A stretch of 64,000 nucleotides of DNA from Mytilus galloprovincialis (Eukaryota; Mollusca; Bivalvia; Mytilida; Mytilidae), in assembly GCF_965363235.1 (NCBI RefSeq), contig NC_134846.1, positions 71,212,724 to 71,276,723 of the forward strand. The letters are read 5' to 3'. Shown here piece by piece: positions 12,460 to 25,400 of this stretch (positions are counted from its first letter, which is position 1; every line of letters begins with the position of its first letter). The notes below the pieces were generated by a model, which saw only the letters and a list, made by a program, of their open reading frames with translations, did no database searches and was not told where the DNA came from. A program made the translations under genes and the position numbers.

Positions 12460-12491
12460 AGATTACTATAACACATGTGTTATAGTAATCT
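12460..12491. repeat. Perfect 32-bp palindrome
   Basis: The left arm is AGATTACTATAACACA and the right arm is its exact reverse complement, with no loop. It is centred on ACATGT at 12475/12476. It could form a cruciform or be the collapsed ends of a small foldback element. No protein-coding context. Confidence 0.85.
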
Positions 12492-12566
12492 CTCAGTTTT
12501 AATCAATAATAATGGGTGTCACATTTAAATAAAAAATGAACCGTTATCTTCAGCATCACCTGACTA

Positions 12567-12846
12567 AGAAAAAAAAGGGGGGGGGTATGAGGGGTCCGGA
12601 TCCCGAAATCCCGAGCTTAAAAACACGAAATCACGAAATCACGAGGTCCCGAAATTCGAAAAAAAATTCCCGGATCCCGAAAGGGTCAATCCCGAAATCC
12701 CGACTTAATACTTTAATATCTATGTATTTGAGCGTTTCTATACAGAATGGACATAATATCAATTTTTGATTTTTTTTTTGCAAAGTTTCCCTTTAAAAAC
12801 AACCGATCCCGGAGTCCCGATAAAGGTCTTATCCCCCCTCACATAG
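12567..12846. repeat. Repeat rich in 'atcccgaaatcccg' motifs with GGGG-type inverted ends
   Basis: The left end GGGGGGGTATGAGGGG is roughly inverted at the right end (ATCCCCCCTCACATAG). The interior repeats 'gatcccgaaatcccga' and 'aatcacgaaatcacgag'. This looks like a small non-autonomous element. Superfamily unknown; boundaries approximate. Confidence 0.45.
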
Positions 12847-14124
12847 GTATGGAGAAAATCTGGTTGACTTTCAAAATATGTTTTGTCTCATCTGTTTGAC
12901 TCTACTATTTCAATTGTGTTCATCAAATTGTTGATTATAAAAAAAAAATTTGGAAAAAAAAAACATACCCCTTTGATGTAAAATGATCGTTCCCTAATGC
13001 CCCTTTAAATCAGTGTATTGTATAAATTTGTATTTTGTACACAACAACAAGCTAGTAAGCCTCTTGATGAACTGGTTTCCGATTTTTCAGCTATGCTTCC
13101 TTACGTTTCCTCCCATCAGTTAGGGCGTCATTAGCATTGGCATTTTATGTACAAGCTGACCTACTTTGCTGTGCTGCAAGAAGTGGTAGGTTTATAAACA
13201 TAGTGTGAAAACACACAATTTTTAAGTTTTTATTATTGCATTTATTATTTGCAAACCTAATTATTAAACCGGATCGTTCGTATTCACTCATTGATTGCAT
13301 AGCCATAGGTCTACTTGCTCGATAAATCACCTTTCAAATTCTTATTAAATTTCTAAATGCAGGTGCAATTTAGCAACAACAGGTATCATTGCATTTCTAT
13401 AATTAAGATGCATCAATATTTCCCGAAAAAAATTGTAATTCGACCATAAACATGCGATCAACACGGCATTTTTTTTATATATCGATCTATTTATAGTCAG
13501 CAGACTGGTCACGTGATTAGAGGCCCATACAGGTTTTATTTTTATCAGTCCATCAAAACAAGGGACTTTAAATTTTAAGTTAATCATGGCAATCCTTTAC
13601 TTTTAATTTTATTTGACATGGAATACTTCAAGTATATTGATAATGTGAGAGTTGAAATGCATGTGTTGTTTTTCTTTGTATGAATTCAGGCGCGTAGCTG
13701 TCTGCTTGCACATTTTTAATTATTCTGAAATTTAAGTGGGTCTCATTGGATTCTAAGCGTTATGCGGGATTGCTGATTTTTTGTTAGCGTGACACGTGAA
13801 AGTCAAATTATTGTGCATTGAAAACGGGAAATGAAGTCTAGCAGGAATACAGGAATCTGACAGTAAGCAGGATCCAGGATCAGATCCCCAATGAGACCCC
13901 AATTTAACTATGGAGAGTCTTTAAAAGTCTTAAACAGATTATCATGTTAGGCAGTGTTTATACATTTGTACTTTCAACTACAATCAAGTCACAAGTTTTA
14001 CCAAGGTAGAAATCAAATATAAAGATGAAGATGGAAGCTAGATTTTTATTTTGATAAAATGCCTGAGTGCAGCAGATGACAAAAGCATTAATGTTGAGTT
14101 TACAAAACTGATTAGTGGCTAAAG

Positions 14125-14284
14125 CATTGGCGGATCCAGGGGGGGGGTGGGGGTCCGGAGGTTGGAACCCCCCTTTTTTGGACGATCATTGCATTTGAAT
14201 GGGAGCATATAGTTGGAACCCCCCCCCCCCTTTTTTACTCTGGGTTGGGAATTCCCCTTTTTTAGATGGCTGGATCCGCCCCTG
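14125..14284. mobile_element. Short hAT-type MITE, 5-bp target duplication
   Basis: Ends are CATTGGCGGATCCAGGGG and, in reverse complement from the right, CAGGGGCGGATCCAGCCA. TAAAG lies directly outside both ends (14120-14124 and 14285-14289). The interior is poly-G/poly-C rich ('ttggaacccccc' twice). The terminal motif TGGCGGATCCAG is the same as in the 9027-10258 element, so that family probably mobilised it. Confidence 0.75.
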
Positions 14285-14981
14285 TAAAGATAGACAAGTT
14301 CTACAAATCAATCAATATAGCTGATGTTGTCAGTAGATGCCATAGTGTAGAAACACTTTATAAACACTTTATAAATTGTATAATTATTTCACTGTGCTGG
14401 CTGATGTAGAAACTTTTGTTTGTAGTTGTATTTACATGTATTTATAGTAATAAAGATCAAGTTTGTGATTTTACCAAGTTTGCATGTATTCCCTTTCTCT
14501 GAAGGAAAGGTCAACTGGTTGACCTCTAGCTGTCAGTTGCTCCATCAGTCAGTCCCATGGTATTTTTTTTTTCAAGAACTGCACATTTCAGAGCTTCCTG
14601 AAATTTATTATCAAGTTGTATTTCGGCACAATATTGTGGGATGCATTTGCACTTCCATCACTTACACATGTTTTATCAACTATCTGATCATGATAAACAA
14701 ATATATATATATATATACATTCATACACTTATGACCATGCTCATGAGATTTAAAGTATTTTTCTCAAGAACTACAACATTGTAATTTCCTGTACACCAAG
14801 TAATTATAGTTTGCCTTATTCATGAGTAACAGTTCACAATTCATTAGGGTTTTTAGGTAGGAATTTGTTAGGATAAATCCTAGAATAGTTCAAAATGTTT
14901 TGAGTCCCACCATTGAATTTATCCTGTTTTCAGATATTTTAGGCAGATTTTACAGTATTGTGTTCTGTCTCCTACTTTCAT

Positions 14982-15858
14982 GTTGCTAACGTGACGGAGA
15001 CAAAAATGAGTAACGTTAGCGACATTTGGACATGTCACATGAGCAACAACATCTTTAAAAGTTAAAATGTATGCACACAGTGATGTTTAATATATGCCTG
15101 GAGTAATAAAATTGTACAGTCTGGTTTAGAATTTCTAAATATACAGAATGTCATTTGCAGGTGTACTTTATATCAAATGAATACACAAGAAACCAAAAAA
15201 TGAGTAACGTTAGCGACATTTGGACATGTCACATGAGCAACAACATCTTTAAAAGTTAAAATGTATGCACACAGTGATGTTTAATATATGCCTGGAGTAA
15301 TAAAATTGTACAGTCTGGTTTAGAATTTCTAAATATACAGAATGTCATTTGCAGGTGTACTTTATATCAAATGAATACACAAGAAACCAATTCGTAATAG
15401 TAACATTAGCAACATCTACTATCATGACATTACGTTTTGTTGCGAACGTCTTTTTGATGGACGGAATACATTTAAGGTCCTCTTGTAACGATATTACATA
15501 CAACTTACCTTCTTTGCTTCCCCATCATGTGAAGGAACTGACTCCGAATCTATTTCTGCAAAGGGCAAAATCGTAACTCCTATACAGGAGAGTTACAGAT
15601 CTAAATATATGTTGCTCACGTGACACTGATTTGGACGGAAACGTCGAGCAGTAACGTTCGCAAAAAATAAAACAGCCAATGATATTGATTCCTCAAGTCC
15701 TTTGACCCCTTTACGTCATCCAAATTTAATATGATTGCTATTTTCAATTATTTATAAAACCCAGGATAAAAATAACTACAATGGGCTGTCTGAGAACCAA
15801 CAAAAAAATTGCGATCGTGACATACCACAATGGACGGAAAAGACGTGACGTTAGCAAC
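14982..15858. mobile_element. Non-autonomous element with GTTGCTAACGTGACG ends
   Basis: The left end GTTGCTAACGTGACG and the right end (reverse complement GTTGCTAACGTCACG) match at 14 of 15 positions. Related motifs recur inside ('aacgttagcgac', 'gttgctcacgtgac', 'gcagtaacgttcgc'), as expected for transposase-binding subterminal repeats. No target-site duplication or coding capacity was found. It contains a perfect 194-bp tandem duplication. Confidence 0.55.
15002..15390. repeat. Perfect tandem duplication, period 194 bp
   Basis: 15002-15196 and 15196-15390 are identical by eye over the whole unit, from 'aaaaatgagtaacgttagcg' to 'cacaagaaaccaa'. A stretch of this length without a mismatch implies a very recent duplication or an assembly artefact. 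Confidence 0.9.
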
Positions 15859-16479
15859 AATATTATTAAATTACCTTTTTTAGCCTTTACCAATACAAAT
15901 CTGCCTTAAAGTTATGATTAAAACACAAAAGAAGACTTTTTATTAAAATATAAGTCCATGTTATTAGGCTCCACTTATAAATAATACTTCAAAATTCCGC
16001 TCCAAATAAGCTGGATGTCAGTAAAGTAGGTCATGATGTCTATTCCATGTCCAATATTTTGAAATTGAAAACCCTCTAATTCTAACAAAAAACACAAACA
16101 CAGAGTAATTTTTATTTTTATTTACTCAGAAAGACACATTTTATTCAATAACATAATGCATTACTCCATTACACAGTCTGTTTCACAGTTTCAGCAATTG
16201 CTTTTTTGATGGATACAAAAAAACAATATTTCCTTCTTATTGTAAAATCTGCCTTAAGTGACTCTTACCAAGAACCTTGATCCATCTTGTTTTAGAAGAC
16301 TTTCTGTTTCAGGTTCTCCAAGCAAAAATTCAAAAAGCACTTCCCCTGTCAGATGATTGACAGAAATCCAACAATCTGTTTGTATGTGAAAAATTGTGTA
16401 TGCTTAACTATTTATGCATTCAATACGTTCAGTAAAGGGCATACATGTCATTCTAATAAAATTTTGATTTTATTTGCAG

Positions 16480-19400
16480 TAAAAAATGCCTTCAATAAAA
16501 TTAAAGAAGAAGACTCAGGAATACTTGGCAGAAAAAGAAAGAAGCAAACAATTAACAAAGGAACCTGAAGAGGAAAAAGAAACAGAAATAGAAAAAAATA
16601 AGAAAAAAGATGTAAAGCCAAAGAAAAAAGAAAAGCCACCAGTGCTGGAGGCAGAAGTGCCAGTGATTTTAGAAAAAAGAAAAAGAACTGTTCCACCTGG
16701 TGAACAGCAGCTGACAGACTGGTAAGTTTTTATATATTACACTAAAATACATTTATATTTCCTTATGAAACACTGTTTTATGGAATCGGATAATAAGGAA
16801 ATGAAAATATAGGCTAAAACCACTTTTATGAGGTACAAATTGTTTGTTTGGTAAATAACCAAAAATCTAAATAACCATGATTTTAATGATGTTCTTCATC
16901 TTGACTGTTTCTAATAATACATGTAATAGTGCTGGTAGTTTAACATGCCCTGCCTGACTTCAGTTCCAGTTTTCTAAAATTTTAAATAAATATTGATACA
17001 TGTACATTCAGGGTTGGCAAAAACCCGGGTTTTATGAGTATTGCCCAGCCCAGTGGGAAATACTGGGAAAACCTGGGTTTTACTGGGTTTTAATGGGTAA
17101 TACTGGGCAATACTGGGTAATATAAAATACTGGCCTGAATTTTAAAGAGGATTCAGTGATCAAACTCAATTACAATACATGTAAGATATTTATAAACACA
17201 TTTTGATTTATAAATTAGTTTACTTGTTTGAGAGTGATAATACAAGTGTATAAACATTTGAAAAAGTACTATCCTTGCAGCTATGAGACAAGTAAACATG
17301 TAGGCACACATTACAAAAATATTAATGGAAAAGGCCTTTATCAATAATTCTCTTCTGAAAGTCTATTAAATCACCCTCTCATCTAGATTGGTCAAACTGT
17401 TAACATAAATTCAAAGAATTCATTTTTCAAATGTATATATCTTACATTAAGAATTAACAAGAAAATGTAAGAAAAATTACTTTTGCTTAATTTATATGTA
17501 CATCACTAATTAATAAGTAATTATTCAGATTAGGACATTGATATGTTTATACATGTATAACAATATTCAGCCTTTTCATTTCTTTAAGGGTTAATGACTT
17601 GACCCTGTAGGGTGTTTATTTAGCAATATGATTGCATAGACATTTAAATTTATAATTCAAATAAACACTGCTATAAAATGCATTTTTTTTTAAAGTTTGG
17701 ATAGTTGAAACAATACATGAAATTAACAAGGTATTAATAATCCTAAAATATTCAAATTTTGTATTCTGCCTACATGTACATAGAAGTAGTGGAGAATGAA
17801 ATTTAATTTTCAATCTTCTAGAAACATGACTCTCAATGGTTATCTGCATAAAATATATATATATATATATTTAGCTATAATACTATGAAACTAAAACAAG
17901 ACTTTACTATTTTGTGTTAAAATAAGCTTAAAAAGTCTTATTGCCCAGTATTACCCTGTATTACCCATTTCTGGGAGTATTGCCCAGCCCGGGAAAACCC
18001 GGGAATTCCCGCCTGGGTTTTCCCGGGCGGGTAATACTTTGCCAACCCTGTGTACATTAAAAAGAATTAAAGTGATCTATTTACATAGGTAAATATAAGT
18101 ATATGTATATAGGTATAATAGATGGTTACAATATTTATTTTACAGGCTAACAGAGCATGTAGAGTCAAGGGAAGGAGCCTCCGTATCATACCAGACCTTG
18201 TTTGAATACTTCACAGATTTCTGTGCACAACAGAATATCCCAGTTACAGTAGATCCATCACAGTTTAACAGGGTAAGTAAAACATTTTTACTGATCTCTA
18301 TTATTATTTATTAGCACACAGAATAAACTGCTACAAAAGAAATGCATGTCAGATACCTTGGTAACAAAACTTAAAGTACTGATTGCAGATTTTTTTTCAA
18401 GAAATTTTGCGTTAAATTTTGTTTTTTTTTCTTTCTTATTTGAAGCTTGGAAACAAATAAATTCTATTTAGGTAAGATTTTCATAACTTTACAGCACAAT
18501 TGAAGACTTAACTGAAGTTCATTCGTGTATGCCAAAGTATTCAAAAAAGACCAAATGGATGTTAACTATAAACTGAAATATGAAATGGATGTTAGACATG
18601 ATTATTTAAATTTTGGTAAAGACACCCAAAATATTTTTATGGACCTTTGAAACCAATAAGAATAAAAATAAATGCTGGGTAGGAATGAACAGCAACTCAA
18701 CAACATAACAGTTGACAGCACACAGAAATCTATACAATATGTCAAGTACTAGATGGTCTTGAGTGTCCTAATAGTACTATTCATGTTGCTTGTGATATTT
18801 ATTGCAGTCAGATCTACTTGAATCTTTTTTTTTCTGGTTTGATAATCGAATACATCATATTCATCCTACATGTCCTAATATATCTGTCCTTAAAAAATTC
18901 CATTTTTCTTTCAGGATGTCAAAGATAAGTTTGGAAAGGAATTTGGAATCAAAGAATCATCACCTTATAAGGGCTTAATCAGAGAAATAAAAGCAAAGCC
19001 AAAATCTACAAAACCCAAGGCAGAAAGTCTAACCATGAAAATGAGAGATATTGTGGAGGAAATTCTAAAAGAGACCGGAAATCCTGTATCCATTTTATTT
19101 GACAGAATGCAAACACACTTACAATCATAAATTATAAAAAATCTTCTGCCATGCAAACACATGTATGATCATAGATTAACAAAACAAATCACCTGCCTGC
19201 AAACAAACAATTACAATCATAGATAAAACAAATCCAGTGCAAAAACACTTATGATCATAGATTAGCAAAAAAATCACCCCCTGAAACAAACAATAACAAT
19301 CATAGATTTACTAAACTTATCAGCATGCAAACACATACTTACGGTTTAATCAATCGAAGTATTGTTGGCCCAATGGCCTATTTAGTGGAACTACTGTATC

Positions 19401-22400
19401 ACTAGCCTGTCATTACTAAATCTGTAAGTTTGAATCCCCCAATCTTAAGGGAGTTTGCTTCTCAGTTTCAAAGTAATTAACTTTTCAAAACACTAGTTTA
19501 TATTGATAGGGGATTAACAAAGGAATCCAAAGAGCAAAAAAAATATATAGGTCACCGTGCTTGTTTTCGAGATATTAGCCATTGAAATTTTGGTGGGAAA
19601 ATATTCTCTCTTGACTTTTCATAGCTTTATCATTGACAAGCTGAAGTTCTCAAAAACTGTTAAAAAGTAATTAAAATTTTATAAGACTTTTACAGATGGC
19701 TTATCATTATACATGTAAAAGATTTACAAAAAGAAAAATGGGGGTCACCGGGCAAATTTTTTCAAGGCATTCAAATTGATAAAACCAGAGGATTCCAAAA
19801 ATCTGACAAAAAATCCAAAACATGACAAGCCAGCTTCCTTAATTGGCTATGATTGTCAGGTTTCCTACCGAAGGTCAGTGGTTCTCTCTTGCTACTCCAG
19901 ATTCCTCCACCAATAAAAATTGACTCACGAACTAGTACAATAATGTTGAAAATTGCATCAAACACCAATTTAACATATTTACTTTAAATCATAAATTAAC
20001 TATATTTATCAGCTTGCAAACACACTTAAATCATAGATTTGCTAATTTTACCAGCATGCAAACACACATTTACAATCATATATAAACTACAGTATATTTA
20101 TCAGGCTGTATTGAAAAGTTATAGTTTCACCAATACCTGTAATTGTTAGCATACATTTAATAAATGTTATACAATAGAAAATAGTTTTTAAAAAATGGTC
20201 ACATTTAAAAGTAGAGTGGTTGAATGTCTACTGTAAACCATCTTTTTTTTGTGGGCCTTTTTTATTGTGAATTTTTGTAGTAGAAAATATAAAGCAAATG
20301 TGTAAAACTTTTAGAAAATCACATAAATTGAATTCATACTCAGTTAAGATGGAAAGAAAGATCCCTGAATGTAACTTGGTTTACAGTATGTTAGTTTACT
20401 TGCAAAAAAATCTATTTGATAAACAAAATACTGAAATTAAAGTGCATTAGAAATTGTAATATTTTCTTAACACTTGCTAGACAAATGGAGTGAGATTTCC
20501 TAATATAAAAGTAGCGACTGCCAACAAATATCCTGCTCTTCAAGTGGACTTACAGCCACATAAATTGTTACAAGCCCTGGAACGTGGAGTTTATTATGGA
20601 CGTATTGAACTGGTTAGTATTAAATGGCACTTTTGACACTCATTGTGAAATGCTTTATTAAAATTGTGATTATCAAATGTAATGTTAAATGGTGAGCAGG
20701 GCTAAAAAAATCAGGGGAAGTGAACTAAATCATAGCCTTAGGATTCCTGAATTTGCTTGAAAAAGCATAAAGGAGGAGTTTGTGTTCCCTTGACAGGGTT
20801 CGACACTAATGATAGTCCATAGCCCCCCTAAAATCTAGGAGGACTACCCAAACCTGGTAAATCAGTAGTCCTGTGGACCACCTGAAATTTTGTGTATGAT
20901 CTGGCTTATTTCCAGGATTAGTTTTGTTTATCAAATAAACAGGAAATCATCGGCTTTTTCATTTTTTTACCTTTGATGGTCTTTGATGGTGTTTGAATAT
21001 TCATGATAATAGTTGCGCTTGTTTAATTTAGCATTAAATCATTTTTAATTTAGGATTTAGTGTCTAATCTGCGGAGGAGAATTTCAAGCATGCATATTAC
21101 ATAGTAAACAAAGCATGTGTGTTAGTAGTGATGTCTTATGTATTGAGCTTGGCTTATGAGGCCAGTTTCCAATGGTGATCTATTGAGATATGCTTATCAA
21201 AAGAATTTTGAATGATTACAGGTAAAAGGTACAGGGAAGTGTGGGTTTTACAGAATATTTGGTGCTGAACCAAGGGAAGACATCAAAGAAAAGGAAGAGA
21301 AAGAGAAAGAAAAGGAAAAACAGAAAAAAGAAGAAAAAGTATGTGATGCTAACAATTCTATCAATTGTATATTATTAATGTTTTTTTTGGGGTAAAGATT
21401 GCATGAAATGCAATTAGAAGCCTATGGTACTTGCATGATATCTAAATTTCCAAGGTTTATCACTACTTTTGAGACACTGTGGATTCATTTATTTTCATGG
21501 ATACCAATTTTCCTGGATTTAAGACCTTAGTTTTAGGGGATATTTGATTTCATGGTTTTGCCAAGTCTGCATAATTCTTATTGAAATCTTGTTGGTATCT
21601 AGGTTACCACGAAATCCAAGAAATTGGTTTGTAACGAATAATAATAAATCCACAGTAAACAAAATATAGTGCATTGATCATAACATTCTTAACATCCTAT
21701 CCATGAAGAGATTTATCAATGTAATATATGCTCAGATATTCAAGTTGCAACATGATGTTATAGTTGTTATCAAAAATTACATAACTTGCGCAAGGTGCAG
21801 GAATCTAATATCTGTTCTAAAAATGTGAATGATGTCATTGTTAAAGTAATCTTTAAAATTGGAGTTTTCTTCCTTTGTCCACCACCATGTTTTTGGAATT
21901 CTATGTTTGATTTTACTCCCACTGATAAATTAAAGCAATCTTTACCCTTCATAGCACTTTGAATTAAAGTGATTTTGTTGGGATTTAGGTTAAGAAGTTT
22001 CAGCTACGATTTTTGGAATGGAACAAAAGTTGGATAAAGATAAATTGTTGCTTTGAAGACACATTGTGTTAAAAAATGTTCATTCTAACCTATTATTCTT
22101 GACTGGATAAACTTTTGGTTCATCCAGCCTTGTTTATATAGGTTAAAAAAAGCAGATAAAATGTATAGAGACTGATACAATTCTATTGTATTGCTCTGTA
22201 GCTTCAGAAGAAAAAAGAAAGGAAAGAATCAGAAAAAGAAAACAAGGAGGGAGATGAAGAACCAGTCAAACCAGAGGAAGAGACACCAAAGAAAAAAGGA
22301 ACGAAGAGAAAATTAGAAGAGAAGGGGGACGACAAGAAGGGGGATGACAAAAAGGGAGATGTTAAAAAGGAAGAAGAGCCACAAAAGAAAAAGAAGAAAA

Positions 22401-25400
22401 AACGACATATTAAAAAACGTAAGTAAACAACACAATTAAAAACACTAAAATATGATATTGCAAAACTTTTGAACTTGAGGCGAAGCTTGGTATAGGGAAT
22501 GCATGTCCATTTTCTGTTAACTTGATTAGCTGGTATTTGGATACTAGACCTGAACTAGATGTCATACAGTGTTCTCCCCAGGCCGTTTTCAGGGGCATAG
22601 CTAGGTATCAAATCAACTGTAGGCACAAATCGGCAGGGGGCTTTGGCCCCCCGACAGAAAACGGTTTTCAGCATTTTAGTTGCATAATTTTGTGTACAAA
22701 AATATCATATTTACTGGTTTTTATCATGATAATATTCATGAAGAAAAGTTCGAAGAATTATGAATAATCTTACATTAACACTTGAATTAACGTAGTAGTG
22801 TAAAGTGGGGCGCATGATTTTGAGGTGTAAAAACTTCAAAAGATAGCTGAAATGGGAGAAATATGCAGTTAAATTGTATTTTTATAACAAATATGAATAT
22901 TCTTTACACTTAGACAAAAATGAGGCACTTACCGCAAAGGATAAAAAAATGGACAACGATTTACAGCCAATTTCCTGAATGAAAAACAGGATTTCAAAGA
23001 AATATGTCTTAGTAATTCTTAGACTGATTGCCCTTAATTTCAGTCCTTTACATCTTTGAAATGTCTGCTATTCATCTATAATGCAATTGATTTGATAAAT
23101 ACTGGTTAAAGCTGCAGTTGTTTGGTTTAAAATAGATGTGGAAAAATGGTGAATATGTGTCCCCCATTGACCAAACATTAGGAAATTTCAAACACCCTTC
23201 AATCTAACTATTCAGATGATTATTTTCAAACAGTTACGTTTTCAAGAATCAGAATTTTTTGCATTTGAAGTTATCTTCATGGAGAAATATCAGTATACTT
23301 TATAAACATATAGACCTGAACATCAACAGTAGAAAACATAGAAAGATATGGCGAAAATGAGCACCCCACTCTACAATCAATTTCTGAACTTTTGTGACTG
23401 ATAACTTTCAGATCCAGTTTCATACACAAAGACAATGATATTACGCATTAGAATTAAAATTTTTATTTTTTTTATTATTTTTTTTCCAAAGGGGGTATAA
23501 TCGGCAAATTTATGTATAGGCACGTGCCTAGTCGAGCCTTAGGTAGCTACGCCCCTGGTTTTAGCGTCGCGGTACCACGACGCTATATTTTCTTCCCGTG
23601 ACGCTATAATAATATCCGCGACGCTATAATAATTTCCGCGACGCTATAATTATTTTCAGGATGTTATTTTTCTCGTTTCTGCATGGCAAAGCCATGTCCT
23701 AAATTGTGAACTTTCATCTAATTACCTCTTATGATCATAAAAAAAATATATCACCATTAATTGTAATCCCTTCAAGTTGGACAATAGAGGCAATTTAAAG
23801 TGATTATATAGGTGTTAATTGTCCTTTGGGTGGTAACTGGTTGGATACTAAAACCCCAAGCTGTCACTTGTGACATGATTAATACCACGTGGTATGCAAT
23901 CTCAAATTTTGACAGGAGAAAAGAAAATCATAAAATAAATCAAAATATATGTTTGCAAAATGAAAATTCAAAGAAACAAACATTTTTAGCTCACCTGTCC
24001 CGAAGGGACAAGTGAGCTTATGCCATCACTTGGCGTCCGTCGTCGTCTGTCGTCTGTCGTCCGTCGTCTGTCGTCGTCTGTCGTCGTAAACTATTTCAAG
24101 AATCTTCTCCTCTGAAACTATTGGGCCAAATACTTTCAAACTTTAACTGAATGTTCCTTAGGGTATCTAATTTATAAATTGTATCCAAAGTTTTGATCTA
24201 TCAACAAACATGGTCGCCATTGCTAAAAATAGAACATAGGGGTCAAATGCAGTTTTTGGCTTATAACTCAAAAACCAAAGCATTTAGAGCAAATCTGACA
24301 TGGGGTAATATTGTTTATCAGGTCAAGATCTATCTGCCCTGAAATTTTCAGATGAATCAGACAACCTGTTGTTGGGTTGCTGCCCCTGAATTGGTAATTT
24401 TAAGGAAATTTTGCTGTTTTTGGTAATTATCTTGAATATTATTATAGATAGAGATAAACTGTAAACAGGAATAATGTTCAGCAAAGTAAGATTTACAAAT
24501 AAGTCAAATGACGGAAATGGTCAGTTGACCCCTTTAGGAGTTATTGCCCTTTATAGTCAATTTTTAACCATTTTTCGTAAATCTTAGTAATCTTTTACAA
24601 AAATCTTCTCCTCTGAAACTACTGGGCCAAATACTTCCAAACTTTAATTGAATGTTCCTTAGGGTATCTAGTTTGTAAATTGTATCCGAAGTTATGATCT
24701 ATCAACAAACATGGTCGCCATTGCTAAAAATAGAACATAGGGGTCAAATGCAGTTTTTGGCTTATAACTCAAAAACCAAAGCATTTAGAGCAAATCTGAC
24801 ATGGGGTAATATTGTTTATCAGGTCAAGATCTATCTGCCCTGAAATTTTCAGATGAATCAGACAACCTGTTGTTGGGTTGCTGCCCCTGAATTGGTAATT
24901 TTAAGGAAATTTTGCTGTTTTTGGTTATTATCTTGAATATTATTATAGATAGAGATAAACTGTAAGCAGGAATAATGTTCAGCAAAGTAAGATTTACAAA
25001 TAAGTCAACATGACGGAAATGGTCAGTTGACCCCTTAAGGAGTTATTGCCCTTTATAGTCAATTTTTAACCATTTTTCGTAAATCTTAGTAATCTTTTAC
25101 AAAAATCTTCTCCTCTGAAACTACTGGGCCAAATACTTCCAAACTTTAACTGAATGTTCCTTAGGGTATCTAGTTTGTAAATTGTATCCGAAGTTATGAT
25201 CTATCAACAAACATGGTCGCCATTGCTAAAAATAGAACATAGGGGTCAAATGCAGTTTTTGGCTTATAACTCAAAAACCAAAGCATTTAGAGCAAATCTG
25301 ACGTGGGTATTATTGTTTATCAGGTCAATTTCTATCTGCCCTGAAATTTTCAGATGAATCAGACAACCTGTTGTTGGGTTGCTGCCCCTGAATTGATAAT

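Larger units (their letters stand above)
10424..14124. other. Intergenic stretch with small repeats only
   Basis: No exon is supported. Recognisable items are a poly(A) run at about 10798-10817, a perfect 32-bp palindrome (12460-12491) and a 'cccgaaatcccg' repeat (about 12567-12846). The HP1BP3 promoter and 5' untranslated exon(s) must lie somewhere between here and 16479, but I cannot place them. Confidence 0.45.
19086..20480 (+). other. HP1BP3 intron 3, probable U12-type (minor spliceosome)
   Basis: The donor is CCT|GTATCCATTTT, close to the U12 consensus /RTATCCTTT and unlike the gene's other donors (GTAAGT, GTATGT and similar). Near the acceptor, TTTTCTTAACACTTGCTAG contains TTCTTAAC, close to the U12 branch motif TTCCTTAAC, with only 10 bases after the second A. 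There is little polypyrimidine tract. The flanking exons join in phase 0 (ETGNP then TNGVRF). Confidence 0.72.

Noticed and set aside
16448..16696. Minus-strand frame rich in Phe/Leu
   Set aside because: Antisense shadow of the Lys/Glu-rich first coding exon of HP1BP3.
18915..19129. Reading through the HP1BP3 exon 3 donor to a stop at 19129
   Set aside because: It would truncate the first H15 domain. Exons 4-10 join in phase from GTATCC at 19086, and the U12-type signals support splicing. An intron-retained isoform is possible but unsupported.
20800..20900. CAGGGTTCGACACTAA as another hAT left end
   Set aside because: No matching right end or target duplication was found nearby.
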